The position numbers and the translations under genes are program-made. Shown in pieces: positions 36,247-46,097 of a DNA stretch of 64,000 nucleotides. This DNA is from Acetobacter musti (GTDB lineage Bacteria > Pseudomonadota > Alphaproteobacteria > Acetobacterales > Acetobacteraceae): assembly GCF_011516835.1 (NCBI RefSeq), contig NZ_WOTB01000008.1:62001-126000 (forward strand), given 5' to 3'. Positions within the stretch are counted from its first letter, which is position 1; the number at the start of each line of letters is the position of its first letter. Below the pieces are notes generated by a model. It worked only from the letters and a program-made list of their open reading frames with translations, was not told the origin of the DNA and did not search any database.

Positions 36247-37881
36247 ATGACCAGCCGCAAAGTCCTGAACACCAGACTCCTGATCACCGCCCTTCTGTCA
36301 GCCACGGCCCTTATTGGTCTCGGAGGAGCCGGCTGGGTCTGGATGCACAGGAAAGCGGATGACGAACTGACGGCGCAGCTCACACAGCTGCGCAGCCAGC
36401 TGCCGCCAGGCACGGAATTCACCTGGCGCCGCGCCGTCGCTATGCCGGTCAGTCATGGTGCGCGGCTGATGGATGTGACGCTTAAGCAGCCGATGGGCAC
36501 CATCACGGCGGCGGCCCTGGAACTCGTCGGCGCCCATCAGAAAGCCGCAGCGGCGGATCATCCGGGCAGGCCTCTGCTTCAGTTCGATCACGTGCTTGCC
36601 CATACGCTGCATGTGAACGTCGCGTCAGGCGACGTCGATATCCGGCGTCTGGCTCTGGATGGCCTCACCCTGCCCGGCGATTCCAGCCAGACCGCCGCTC
36701 TGGCGATTGATCACGGGGAACTCGCCGGTCTCTCTGCTCATGCGCCACAGATGCAGATTACCCTCACGGCCGGTTCCGCGACGCTGGATCAGTACGGGAT
36801 CGGCCGCCCTTCCCGGCTGGTCGTGCAGCAGTTCGCTCTGAAAGGCGACGCCCACCCGGCCCGCACCGTCGCCGCCGACCGCTTCTCTCTGGATGGCAGT
36901 GACCTCGCTTCCCGCATCCTCGGGCGTCTGCATGGCGAAGCCGTACCCGAGCGGGACGGCACGGAGAATATCCGGCTCGATAAATTCTCGCTCAGCGGTG
37001 TGGTCGGCAATCCCGGCAGCCCGGTCGTTCCCATTTTCGGCATCGAGCGCCTGACGAGCTTCAGCAACATCTCGGATCAGAAAAGCCAGCTTGCCGTCAG
37101 CCTCACGCATTTCCGCATCTGGCCCTCCGGCCCGCAGCTGCAGATCCTCCAGACGCTGGGCTACAGCCGGTTCGATTCCTCCGTCGTGCTGACCGGTCTG
37201 ATGGATCGCAGCGCCGGAGCCATGCATGTGTCGCAGTTCGACCTCAACGCTCCGGGGTTTGGTCGTCTCGATCTGTCCGGCGATCTGGTCAATGTTCCGG
37301 GCTCGACTGAAGACGTGCTGACCGGAAGCACGCCGCCCCCGAACGTCACCCATCTGGATATCACTTGGCGGGACGGCGGTCTCGTCGGTCGCATCCTGAA
37401 GAACTCGGCTATCGCCCAGGGCGTCGATCCGGACGCCTATGTCCCGCTCCTGCAGCGCTCTTTCGCGCCACCGGGCACGCCGCCGGACAGCGTCGGCGCC
37501 CAGCTCGGCAATTATATCGTCAGTCCGGATTCCGGCCCGCTCATAGCCACGATCGCTCCTCCGCAGCCCATGCCGCTGCCGGCGGTCATTTCGCTTCTGT
37601 CGATGGCGACCCGCCAGGGCTTCGCCGGAGTGATCGGTCTGACCCTGCGCGCGCCGGGGGCGGCCGCCGGAACACCGGGGCCCGCGCCTGATCCCGACAT
37701 GACGACGGACGAGCCGGTCGATCCTGATATCCTCAAAGCGCCGCCGCCGAACCAGCCTCTGCCCGGCGCGTCTCCCGCGCAGCCTTCCGCTCCTGCGCCT
37801 GACAAACCTTCCGCCGCGCCGGTTCCGGCGCCCGTTCCGACGCCTGCTCCGTCACAGGCCCCAGGCCCTTCGCACCCGTGA
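36247..37881 (+). CDS. Membrane-anchored periplasmic protein with proline-rich tail (DUF2125-like?)
   Basis: 544 residues. One N-terminal hydrophobic segment (residues ~9-30: LLITALLSATALIGLGGAGWVWM) then a long, soluble, beta-rich region with repeated 'LALDGL/FSLDGSD/DKFSLSG' patterns as in AsmA/DUF2125-like periplasmic proteins, and a Pro/Ala-rich C-terminus from about residue 480. The family is only suggested. Start chosen at 36247, directly before the anchor; an open frame goes back to 36079. The stop overlaps the next gene's GTG (GTGA). Confidence 0.7.
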   Translation: MTSRKVLNTRLLITALLSATALIGLGGAGWVWMHRKADDELTAQLTQLRSQLPPGTEFTWRRAVAMPVSHGARLMDVTLKQPMGTITAAALELVGAHQKAAAADHPGRPLLQFDHVLAHTLHVNVASGDVDIRRLALDGLTLPGDSSQTAALAIDHGELAGLSAHAPQMQITLTAGSATLDQYGIGRPSRLVVQQFALKGDAHPARTVAADRFSLDGSDLASRILGRLHGEAVPERDGTENIRLDKFSLSGVVGNPGSPVVPIFGIERLTSFSNISDQKSQLAVSLTHFRIWPSGPQLQILQTLGYSRFDSSVVLTGLMDRSAGAMHVSQFDLNAPGFGRLDLSGDLVNVPGSTEDVLTGSTPPPNVTHLDITWRDGGLVGRILKNSAIAQGVDPDAYVPLLQRSFAPPGTPPDSVGAQLGNYIVSPDSGPLIATIAPPQPMPLPAVISLLSMATRQGFAGVIGLTLRAPGAAAGTPGPAPDPDMTTDEPVDPDILKAPPPNQPLPGASPAQPSAPAPDKPSAAPVPAPVPTPAPSQAPGPSHP

Positions 37882-38831
37882 CAGCGACCGTTCATGTCAT
37901 CGGCGCCGGCGGACGGTCGGGCGCGGCGCTCTGCCGCGCTCTGCTGGCCAGCGGCAGGAATGTCGTGCCCGTCATCCGCGATCGCGACCGTTACCAGGCG
38001 GGTCTCACCCGGGCGGGTCTTTCCCCGGCCGGTCTTATCTCTGATGGTCTTGCATCTGGCGGGCAGGCACCGGAAAACGGTGTTCTCGCCGAACCACGTC
38101 TCGCGGACCTTGCGGGGCCGGTGTCCGGGCTGCGCGGCGCACTTGAGGACGCCTCGGTCGTCGTCTGCACGACTCATGCGCGCAATATTCCCGCAGTGCT
38201 GGTCGCGGCTCCGGCCCGTGCGACCCTGATCGCGCTGGGCAGCACCCGCAAATTCACCCGCTGGCCGGACGCGCATGGAAACGGCGTGCTTCAGGGCGAA
38301 CACGCTTTGCTGACATCGGGGCGCAACGGCGTCATCCTGCATCCGACGATGATTTACGGCGCTGAGGGCGAAAACAATGTCCGGCGCCTTGCCGCGCTCC
38401 TGCGCCGGCTGCCGGTTGTTCCCCTGCCCGGCGGGGGTCGCGCGCTCGTCCAGCCGATCCATCAGAGCGACGTGACAGCCAGCCTTCTTGCCGCGATCGG
38501 CAAACCATGGGACGGCCCGCACAGCCTCGTCATCGCCGGCGCTGCCCCCGTCGCCTACCGGGATTTCGTGCATCTGGTTGCACGGGCCGCCGGTCTTGCG
38601 ATCCGTCCCGTCATGTCCGTTCCTGTCGCGCCGCTGATCGCGGCAGCCACGCTCACCCGGGTCATTCCCGGTCTGCCCGATATCGGTCCGGCGGAAATTC
38701 GCCGGCTGCTGGAGGACAAGGCGTTCAGCATCACTCCGATGGTGGACACTCTCGGTGTGATGCCGATTTCTCTGGAAGCGGGGCTGATGCGGCTGTTTCG
38801 GGGAAATGCCTCCGAGCAGAAGGGGCGTTAA
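37878..38831 (+). CDS. NAD(P)-binding NmrA/extended-SDR-like protein
   Basis: 317 residues. N-terminal Rossmann motif VHVIGAGGRSGAALCRALL; IALGSTRKFTRWPDAHG and VILHPTMIYGAEGENNVRRL resemble NDUFA9/NmrA-type atypical SDRs, which often bind cofactor without clear catalysis. Starts with GTG overlapping the preceding stop by 4 bases, so translation is coupled. Confidence 0.85.
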   Translation: MTATVHVIGAGGRSGAALCRALLASGRNVVPVIRDRDRYQAGLTRAGLSPAGLISDGLASGGQAPENGVLAEPRLADLAGPVSGLRGALEDASVVVCTTHARNIPAVLVAAPARATLIALGSTRKFTRWPDAHGNGVLQGEHALLTSGRNGVILHPTMIYGAEGENNVRRLAALLRRLPVVPLPGGGRALVQPIHQSDVTASLLAAIGKPWDGPHSLVIAGAAPVAYRDFVHLVARAAGLAIRPVMSVPVAPLIAAATLTRVIPGLPDIGPAEIRRLLEDKAFSITPMVDTLGVMPISLEAGLMRLFRGNASEQKGR

Positions 38832-38947
38832 GCGGATTTTTCGGAAAGACGCGGGGTGCGTTCCGGGGAATCCGGATGGCGAAATGCTCTGGATATTTCT
38901 GATGATTTACTTAGTTTTTTATCCAGAGGCATCTATCGGGCCGCCTG

Positions 38948-39700
38948 TTATGCTTTTTGCCCCAGCACCCCGGCCAGTGGTGCAAGATAACTCGCCAGCC
39001 TGATCCGCACCGGCATCAGATAGACATTTCCGCCCTCTTCACGGATCTCGCGGACAGCCCGCTCGGCGAACGCGATATTGGCGTCCAGGGTCGGCTCAAA
39101 ATCACGTGGAAAAACGATGTGATTGGTCGTCTCCCAGTACGAACGTGACTTCGGGCCGATCACCGGCGAGAACCCCCAGAAAACTGTCTCGTCCCGAAGC
39201 CAGTCCCGGCAGAGATCCAGCATCCGGCTGTCGAAGACGGGCTGCGTGAAAAATCCGCAGGCTCCCGCATCCTTCTTTCGCGCCACGTCTTCAAGCTCCC
39301 TGTAGGGCGCCCGACGATAGGGATCGAAAGCCGCATAAACAGCGAGATGCGGTGCTTCCCGCCGATAGCGCCGGATCACACTTTCCGACGTGTTTGGCCA
39401 GGTGCGGTGTCCCAGATCCGCCGGGGGGTCGCCCTGAATCACGAGAATTTCGGTCAGTCCCGGCACATCGAGACCCGGAAGCGGTCCGTTCGGGTCAATA
39501 TCGATGGCGCGGATATGCGGAACGACGGAACTGAACTGACCGGCGACCATTCGCGCGGCCTCCCAGCTGCGCAGATCGAAACGTATAATATCAGGGATAT
39601 TGATCATGCTGACGGCGGGCAGGCAGTCACGCAGTTCGGCGGCCTCGCGCCGGATCGTCTCCTCGTCACGGGCGACGAGTTCTACGGAAACACGGCTCAT
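38948..39700 (-). CDS. Methylenetetrahydrofolate reductase-like protein
   Basis: About 250 residues, a TIM-barrel MetF-like protein: SVELVARDEETIRREAAEL start, ILVIQGDPPADLG (folate reductase 'GDPP' motif), KKDAGACGFFTQPVFDSRML (the 'AGA.FFITQ..FD' motif). Shorter than standard MetF (~290-300). Could serve methionine/one-carbon metabolism or another folate-linked task. Start ATG 39700 chosen; GTG 39712 is possible. Confidence 0.8.
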   Translation of the reverse strand: MSRVSVELVARDEETIRREAAELRDCLPAVSMINIPDIIRFDLRSWEAARMVAGQFSSVVPHIRAIDIDPNGPLPGLDVPGLTEILVIQGDPPADLGHRTWPNTSESVIRRYRREAPHLAVYAAFDPYRRAPYRELEDVARKKDAGACGFFTQPVFDSRMLDLCRDWLRDETVFWGFSPVIGPKSRSYWETTNHIVFPRDFEPTLDANIAFAERAVREIREEGGNVYLMPVRIRLASYLAPLAGVLGQKA

Positions 39701-39792
39701 GATGCGCCACACTGTGAAATCGTTATCATGCGCGAAGTCTAGCGCATCAGCCGGAACGGCGGAACGCCCGTTATATCAGAGCGCCGGTTATA

Positions 39793-40062
39793 TCAGACCG
39801 GAAGTTCGCCGGGTCCGGAAAGACCGGTCAGCCGTGCGAAAAACCGTCTGAACGGGCCGGGCCTGACCTGTTCGCTTCCGGTCAGGGGGGCGGCGGAAAG
39901 GGGAACGACAATGCCCGACCGGAGGGGAACCACGACATTCTTGGATGACAGGCGCCTTTGAGCAGGTCTGTCCGGATCATCACGACCTGACGGTGGCATA
40001 AGATCCCGCCCGAGATGCTGTTGCCAGGCCATAAGCTGGAAATACGTGATAACGCCGGACAT
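39793..40062 (-). CDS. Small hypothetical protein
   Basis: 89 residues (MSGVITYFQLMAWQQHLGRD...). AGGAGAAGGGG precedes the ATG at 40062, which is the main support. Basic, Pro/Arg-rich C-terminus (VRPGPFRRFFARL). No family recognised. Confidence 0.45.
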   Translation of the reverse strand: MSGVITYFQLMAWQQHLGRDLMPPSGRDDPDRPAQRRLSSKNVVVPLRSGIVVPLSAAPLTGSEQVRPGPFRRFFARLTGLSGPGELPV

Positions 40063-40237
40063 CACCCCTTCTCCTGTTTGCCGTTATACGAAGATACAAC
40101 GTGTTACAGATATAGAGGGTTCCACGCCCGGACACACGTAAAAGACGCTTGCGTAACCGGCGATGAATAAACACATTGGCAACCAGTGTTGGTTTACGAC
40201 GCGTAAAGACAGATTTTCCTGACGGAGGATTAGGAAG

Positions 40238-40900
40238 ATGCGTTTCTTCGGAAAGATCGTGAAAGCGGCATTGCCTCTTAAATCAGGCGCCATCGCGGCA
40301 GGCCTTCTGACGGCCGCTCTGGCCGGCGGTGCCGCACTGCCTGCTCCGGCGCGGGCACAGGCCGTCATTCAGGTGGTCGACAGTCAGGGCCGTCCTGTCG
40401 GCGTTCTGCTGAAAACGCCGGGTGCTGCGGCTCTTCCATCCGGCTTCGCCTCTCCTGTGGCGGGTTTTGAGGCGCTTGACCGCATGATGGCGCGTCAGAT
40501 GGCTGCTATGGAAGAAGAGCAGAAGCAAATGATCGCCCTGATGAAGCAGGGATCAGTGAATCAGGCCGCCGCCGCGACGCATGCTCTTGATGTGAATTCA
40601 GTGCATGGCCGTGCCGCTCCCGGTGGCAGCGTTTATCAGTCCGTCACCATGGTCAGCTGGAGCGGTAACGGCGCAACCTGCGCGCAGACCGTCACGCAGT
40701 CGCAAAACGGCAATGCCGCGCCGGTCGTCCACGTATCCGCTACCGGAAGCGCGGATCGCTGCGGGAAGATCATGTCGGGGCGTAACATCCCTGAGATGGC
40801 AGCGCCTTCCGGAGCAACGCGGCATCCGGACCTGATCCCGGCTGTCGACCGTGGCCCGGCCGCTCTGAAGCCTGATGCGGACCGGTCAGACAGGCTCTGA
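40238..40900 (+). CDS. Secreted hypothetical protein
   Basis: 220 residues. Signal peptide at 1-41 (KSGAIAAGLLTAALAGGAALPAPARAQA), a Met/Gln-rich helix (MMARQMAAMEEEQKQMIALM, ~86-105), and a C-terminal part with two cysteines (GATCAQTV, ADRCGK) that could form a disulfide. Strong ribosome site GGAGGATTAGGAAG. No known function. Confidence 0.8.
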   Translation: MRFFGKIVKAALPLKSGAIAAGLLTAALAGGAALPAPARAQAVIQVVDSQGRPVGVLLKTPGAAALPSGFASPVAGFEALDRMMARQMAAMEEEQKQMIALMKQGSVNQAAAATHALDVNSVHGRAAPGGSVYQSVTMVSWSGNGATCAQTVTQSQNGNAAPVVHVSATGSADRCGKIMSGRNIPEMAAPSGATRHPDLIPAVDRGPAALKPDADRSDRL

Positions 40901-40932
40901 TTCCGTCTTGTGGGGCGGGTGTGAAGCTGGTT

Positions 40933-41048
40933 TCGGAGTTTTGCCCCGAGCCCCACAAAGGGACGGGTCCCTTTAATCCCGGTTTTGTTAGGCAAAAGGG
41001 GTGAAGGGGGCCGCGCCCCCTTCCGGGTGCAGGGCAGCGCCCTGCTCA
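40933..41048 (+). repeat. Double-hairpin intergenic repeat, copy R6
   Basis: TTTTGCCCCGAGCCCCACAAAGGG, GGGACGGGTCCC hairpin, TTTAATCCCGGTTTTGTTAGGCAAAAGGGGTGA, then extra hairpins GGGGGCCGCGCCCCC and GGGCAGCGCCC. Between convergent genes. Confidence 0.65.
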
Positions 41049-41126
41049 GCCTCCTGCCCCGCAACTACTAAATCACCTGAGAAAACAGCCTGTTCCGTTA
41101 TATTTCCCAGGCCTGTGAGACGAATC

Positions 41127-42392
41127 TTACGCCGCCCGTCGCACCCGCTCTGCAAGCCACAGAGCGGCACCCATCGCAACCGTCAGCATCGCCAGCGTGA
41201 AGCCTGTAATTCCCGGCCAGCGCCATGAGCTCCAGAACCAGCCACCCGCTGAACCCGCGATGCCCGCCCCCATGTAATAACAGAGCAGATAAAGCGACGA
41301 GGCGTGTCCACGATCCGTCTTCGCCAGACGTCCGACCCAGCCGCTGGCGACGGCATGAGACGCGAAAAACCCGATCGTCAGCAGCGAGATCCCGATGACG
41401 ATCACCGGCACGGAGGCGGTCATGGTCAGTAGAATCCCGGTCATCATCGTGACGATCCCGGCCGGAAGCACACGCTGCCGTCCGATCCTGTCCGACAGAA
41501 TTCCCGCCAGTGACGATGCCCCGACTCCGAAAATATAGACCGAAAACAGAAGTCCCTGCTGGGTCTGGCTGAAATCAAACGGCGGCGCGGTCAGCCGGTA
41601 TCCCGCGTAATTGAAGATAGTGACAAACGCTCCCATCAGCAGCGCGCCGGTCAGATACACCGCCGGCAGCGCCGAGCGGAACAGATGGTTCGCCCAGGCC
41701 GTCATATGATAGCGCGCGCCCAGTCTCCCGCGCGGCAGGAAATGCCGGGAGCGGGGCAGCAGCACAATGAACGCCACCGCCGCAGCCAGATCCACCGCGC
41801 CCATCAGGCCCATTGCGGCCCGCCAGCCGACATACTCGGTCAGAACCCCGCAACCGATCCGCCCGATCATGCCGCCCAGCGCGTTGCCGGCGATGTAGAG
41901 CCCCATCGCCGCCGCGAGTTCCGCCGGTTCGATCTCCTCCGCGAGATAGGTCATGGCCACTGCCGGAACGCCGCCCAGCGTGGCTCCCTCCAGCGCACGC
42001 AGCACCAGCATCACCGTCCAGTCCGGCGCGATTCCGGCTGCGATATTGAGCACGGAAGACGCCAGCAGTGCCGCGAATATCAGCTCGCGGCGCCCGAACC
42101 GTTCCGCCAGCGGCGCCGCGAACAGAATGGCGATGGCAAGGCTGATCGTCGAAACCGACAGGGACAGCGAACTGGAGGCGGGTGTGATCCCGAACGCGTC
42201 CGAGAACACGGGCAGAAGCGGCTGCACGCAGTAAAGCAGCGAGAATGTCGCGAAGCCGGACAGAAACAGCGCCAGGCTGGCGCGACGATATTCCGGCATG
42301 GCCCGCGTCATGCGCGGTGTCCCGTGAGACGGCACAGGAGGACTCACCGGACGGGCCGGCGTCCGGTCTGCAAGGGCGGCGCTGATACGCAT
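41127..42392 (-). CDS. MFS transporter (YnfM-like)
   Basis: 421 residues, about 12 membrane segments. Motif A-like AAPLAERFGRRELIF; ALEGATLGGVPAVAMTYLAEEIEP is the YnfM/arabinose-efflux-like signature. Exporter of unknown compound. The translation start may be later (42311, MTRAMPEYRR). Divergent from a LysR gene by about 80 bp. Confidence 0.87.
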   Translation of the reverse strand: MRISAALADRTPARPVSPPVPSHGTPRMTRAMPEYRRASLALFLSGFATFSLLYCVQPLLPVFSDAFGITPASSSLSLSVSTISLAIAILFAAPLAERFGRRELIFAALLASSVLNIAAGIAPDWTVMLVLRALEGATLGGVPAVAMTYLAEEIEPAELAAAMGLYIAGNALGGMIGRIGCGVLTEYVGWRAAMGLMGAVDLAAAVAFIVLLPRSRHFLPRGRLGARYHMTAWANHLFRSALPAVYLTGALLMGAFVTIFNYAGYRLTAPPFDFSQTQQGLLFSVYIFGVGASSLAGILSDRIGRQRVLPAGIVTMMTGILLTMTASVPVIVIGISLLTIGFFASHAVASGWVGRLAKTDRGHASSLYLLCYYMGAGIAGSAGGWFWSSWRWPGITGFTLAMLTVAMGAALWLAERVRRAA

Positions 42393-42472
42393 AACGCGGA
42401 GCTAGCTCTGTCAGAGACTATCTGTCCAATATATAATATATCCCGTTGCGATATCTTCCGGAGATACCAGAA

Positions 42473-43393
42473 ATGGAACTGCGGCATCTCCGTTACTTCG
42501 TCGCCGTGGCCGACGAGCGGAACTTCACCCGCGCCGCCGCCCGGCTTGGCATCGGTCAGCCGCCGCTGAGCCAGCAGATCCGCGATCTGGAGCGTGAACT
42601 CGGCGTCACCCTCTTCCTCAGACGCCCTCAGGGCGCCGAACTCACGCCCGCCGGCATCGTCTTTCTCAGTGAGGCCCGCTCCGTCCTGGAAACCGCGCAA
42701 CGCGCCCGTATGAATGCCGTGCTCGCTCAGCAGGGACAGATCGGGCGCCTGCGCCTCGGCTACGCTTCCTCCGTCGCGCTGCATCCGCTGGTCAGCGACA
42801 CCATCCGGCGCTTTCGGCGCCTCTGGCCCGACGTGGTCCTCCAGATCGACGAGGGAAACTCGCGGGAGCTGATCGGCCGCCTGCACGAGGATCGGGCGGA
42901 TGCCGTTTTTATCCGCCCCGGGCCAGCCGACCCGCATGAGACACGCCTGCTGCGCCTCTCCGGCGAGCCGATGCGCGCCGTGCTTCCCGCCGGCCATCCC
43001 CTCGTGAGGGGCGCTGACAGCCGGGACAGTATTCCCCTGGCATTACTTGCAAAGGAACCATTTGTCCTGTTTGAACGCGCTGTCGGGCTGAGCCTGTTCG
43101 ATGCTATTCTTTCCGCCTGCCGGGAAGCCGGTTTTGAACCGACGGTCGTGCAGGAAGCGCCACAGATTTCTTCGGTGGTGAATCTGGTTGCGGCAGGACT
43201 TGGTGTTTCGGTCGTGCCGGAATCCATCACACAGCTGCATCTGGCTGGTGTGGTTTATCGCCCGATCCGGCCTCCGGCGCCGCTGGCCAGCCTTGGACTG
43301 GCGGCGGCGGCGGGAAAATCATCGGTGATCGTGGATAATCTGTTCGGCCTGATGGAACGGGAGAGCAGGGCCGGCGCTCTCCCGCCTTCATGA
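42473..43393 (+). CDS. LysR family transcriptional regulator
   Basis: 306 residues. HTH: MELRHLRYFVAVADERNFTRAAARLGIGQPPLSQQIRDLERELG, the BenM/CatR-like subclass. Effector domain with GRLRLGYASSVALHPLVSDT. Start at 42473 with GGAGA 9 bases upstream. Back-to-back with the YnfM-like transporter, its likely target. Confidence 0.93.
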   Translation: MELRHLRYFVAVADERNFTRAAARLGIGQPPLSQQIRDLERELGVTLFLRRPQGAELTPAGIVFLSEARSVLETAQRARMNAVLAQQGQIGRLRLGYASSVALHPLVSDTIRRFRRLWPDVVLQIDEGNSRELIGRLHEDRADAVFIRPGPADPHETRLLRLSGEPMRAVLPAGHPLVRGADSRDSIPLALLAKEPFVLFERAVGLSLFDAILSACREAGFEPTVVQEAPQISSVVNLVAAGLGVSVVPESITQLHLAGVVYRPIRPPAPLASLGLAAAAGKSSVIVDNLFGLMERESRAGALPPS

Positions 43394-43396
43394 GAG

Positions 43397-45853
43397 TCAG
43401 AACGATGTCGAGACAGTGCCCGTCATGTTGAAGCGTGGCATCACATAGAACTGCGCACCGCTTCCTGCCGCTGACATGGTGCCGTCAAGCAGCATTGTCG
43501 GGTTCAGGTTGGTGGCGATGCCTTTCGGCAGGGTCCGCACGATCGAGCCTGTGATGTTGTTGAAGTTCAGGCGGAAGGTCGGGGATTTGAGGAAGCCGAA
43601 CGGTCTGAAGTGATAGCCGATTGCGATGCTGTCCGACACGAAGCCGGGCATCCGCTCATCGCCAACCATGGTGACCGACTGCGGGCCGATATACTTAATG
43701 CCGACATTGCCGAAGAAATGGCTGTCATCGTAGGCAAGGTTGAACGACGCGGACACTTTCGGCGCCATGACGGCCTGCTTGCCTTTGGTGTGCATGTAGG
43801 TGTTGACCGTCTGGCCGGCTGCGTTTTCGTAGGAATACGGGACGTTCGAGTCCATATGCGCATCGAGATACTCGAAGCCGAAGAACGGCGCCCAGTGATG
43901 CCACGGATGCGTGCTGAACTGGAGATCGAAACCACGCGCCGTCTGGTTACCGGCATTGATCAGGCCGGTCTGGTTCGCGCCGACATAGGTGGTCAGCAGG
44001 CGGTTGGTGATGGCGTAGTTGAAGAATGACAGATCGGCGATCACGATCGGTCCGTTATACCGGTAGCCGATTTCTTCCTTGATGGAATACTGGTTCTTCT
44101 GCAGCTGTCCGGAGCTGTTGCCGACAAGGCTCGTCGGATCGGGCTGGCGGAAATCGCCCTCCGCGTTCACGTAGATCTGGTGCTGGTCATTGAACCGGTA
44201 CGCGATCGACAGATGCGGCAGAGGCGCCGTGCTGTTTTCGCTGAGACGGCTCTTACCGCTGACGCCGCCGCTTCCGGAGTTGAAGTTCGTCTTTTCCCAG
44301 TAATTCGTCATCGCGTATTTGAAGCCGGCGTCGACGACCAGTTTGTCGTTCAGGTATTTCGCCGTATCGCCGATGAACAGGGAGTGGATTTCATAACCAC
44401 CGTCAATTGTGGTGTTCGCCGGCAGAAGCGATCCGTTCGCGCCGACCGTGAAGAGGCGATAGGCCTGCGCGTTCGGGCTCGGGTTCGCTCCGTTCGCCAT
44501 GGTCAGGCTGGTCGGAAGGCTGAAGGTGGAATCGTTGTTTTCATACCAGTAACCAAGGAAGAAATGGTTATGCCGGTCGATATCGACGCCAAGTTTGGCT
44601 GTCGCGCCGACGATGGTGTCGGCATTCTGCTGGTAATAGGATGTCAGCGGCGTGCCCGCGGCAACCGCGTTCCCCTGATAATTGACATAGCCGTCCGCGG
44701 CGGTGGACGTACCGGCCGGACTGCCATCCCAGCCGCGACCGAGGTTGAAATAGGGTGTCAGGTCGAAGGTCACGCGCCGCGAGATGACGATATGCTGCGG
44801 CGCGGAAATGAACAGCTGGTTCCAGTGGTCGATATTGTTCTTCCAGTAATTGCTGTTCGAGGGTTCGGCACTGCGGCCGTAACCATTACCGGTATGCTTG
44901 TAATCGTAGAACTCGGCCGCTGTCGGGTAATTGTCGATCGTGAAGTCTTCGTAGTTCCAGGACATGAAGAAGTTGTTCTGAGATCCGTTATCCCAGTTCT
45001 TCTGCAGTCCGTAATCTATATGGTGACGTTCGTTGCTGCCTGCCCCCATCCACGAACGCGCATGCGTGTGGGAATAGGACAGATAGTTCCGGACACCCGT
45101 ATTGCCGATCTCGCCGCTCTCAAGCCGCACGAATTCGCGGGAAAGATTATTGCTTCCGTACGAGAAATCCATCATCCCGCCGGCCTTTGCGTCCGGCGTG
45201 TGGGTCCGTTCGTCCATCACGCCGGCGGCGGCGGAGGTTGTCGGCAGATCGACAGAGGAACTGCCCGGCGTGACCGTGACGCTCTCGACATCCTCGGAAT
45301 CGGCCGTCTCGTTGATGTAATTGGCGTTCGTCGTCGGCGCGCCGTTGAGCATCAGGCCCATGTCGAGATCCGTCAGGCTGCGGATTTCGATCGCGCCGCC
45401 CTGCATTCCGGAGCTGTCGGCGTTGATGGCGTTCATGCTGGGCGAAAGCTTCGCCAGATCGAGCACGGTGCTCGTCGGGCTCTGCATGTTGATATAGGCT
45501 TTCGAGATCGTCTGGACGTTGTGCGGCGCCGTTTCCACCCGCATCATACCGCCGCCGCCTTCCCGCGCATGGCGGGAAATGCTGACGGTCACATCCTCGG
45601 AGCCCTGCGATTCGACATGGTCCGGACGATGCCGGACGGCGGAAGGCGCCCCTTTCATCGGGACATTCTTACCGGATGCCTGCGCCGGATGATGACCGAC
45701 ACGATGCGGCTGCTTCGAAGTGTCCGGTTTCGTGGCGGCGGAGGCCGAAGAGGCCGCCCACACGAGACTGGCCGCACAGGCAAGCCCCGTCGAACATCTG
45801 AGCAGCGAGCGCATACGAATGCGCCGGCGACGAACCGAATTTACAGCAGCCAT
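43397..45853 (-). CDS. TonB-dependent outer membrane receptor
   Basis: 818 residues. Signal peptide (LLRCSTGLACAASLVWAASSASAA), a His/Pro-rich ~60-residue stretch, plug domain (ETAPHNVQTISKAYI, GGAIEIRSLTDLDMGLMLNG, VESVTVTPGSSSVDLP), and a 22-strand-type barrel ending in aromatic Phe (SGAGAQFYVMPRFNMTGTVSTSF, last residue F). Ligand not evident; such receptors take up siderophores or other large nutrients. It lies alone, next to a LysR and the prp regulator. Confidence 0.92.
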   Translation of the reverse strand: MAAVNSVRRRRIRMRSLLRCSTGLACAASLVWAASSASAATKPDTSKQPHRVGHHPAQASGKNVPMKGAPSAVRHRPDHVESQGSEDVTVSISRHAREGGGGMMRVETAPHNVQTISKAYINMQSPTSTVLDLAKLSPSMNAINADSSGMQGGAIEIRSLTDLDMGLMLNGAPTTNANYINETADSEDVESVTVTPGSSSVDLPTTSAAAGVMDERTHTPDAKAGGMMDFSYGSNNLSREFVRLESGEIGNTGVRNYLSYSHTHARSWMGAGSNERHHIDYGLQKNWDNGSQNNFFMSWNYEDFTIDNYPTAAEFYDYKHTGNGYGRSAEPSNSNYWKNNIDHWNQLFISAPQHIVISRRVTFDLTPYFNLGRGWDGSPAGTSTAADGYVNYQGNAVAAGTPLTSYYQQNADTIVGATAKLGVDIDRHNHFFLGYWYENNDSTFSLPTSLTMANGANPSPNAQAYRLFTVGANGSLLPANTTIDGGYEIHSLFIGDTAKYLNDKLVVDAGFKYAMTNYWEKTNFNSGSGGVSGKSRLSENSTAPLPHLSIAYRFNDQHQIYVNAEGDFRQPDPTSLVGNSSGQLQKNQYSIKEEIGYRYNGPIVIADLSFFNYAITNRLLTTYVGANQTGLINAGNQTARGFDLQFSTHPWHHWAPFFGFEYLDAHMDSNVPYSYENAAGQTVNTYMHTKGKQAVMAPKVSASFNLAYDDSHFFGNVGIKYIGPQSVTMVGDERMPGFVSDSIAIGYHFRPFGFLKSPTFRLNFNNITGSIVRTLPKGIATNLNPTMLLDGTMSAAGSGAQFYVMPRFNMTGTVSTSF

Positions 45854-46097
45854 GACCCCCCCCAGGAGCAGAAATGCCCGAATACCCGTGCCTCTTCATC
45901 CCGGGCGTCCCCCCTCAGAAATACCCGGGAGTCTGAAACACAACGGCTCAAAAACTACACAACGTCCGGTTTCGTATCAATCCGAAGTGAGAACATTCGC
46001 ACCTTCTCCGGCACAGTGTGGCTTTACGGCAACCATCCCGCTCCTGGCCGGGTGCTGACGATCTTCAGTGTCCTGCCGTCTTTCGGGTCATCATCCG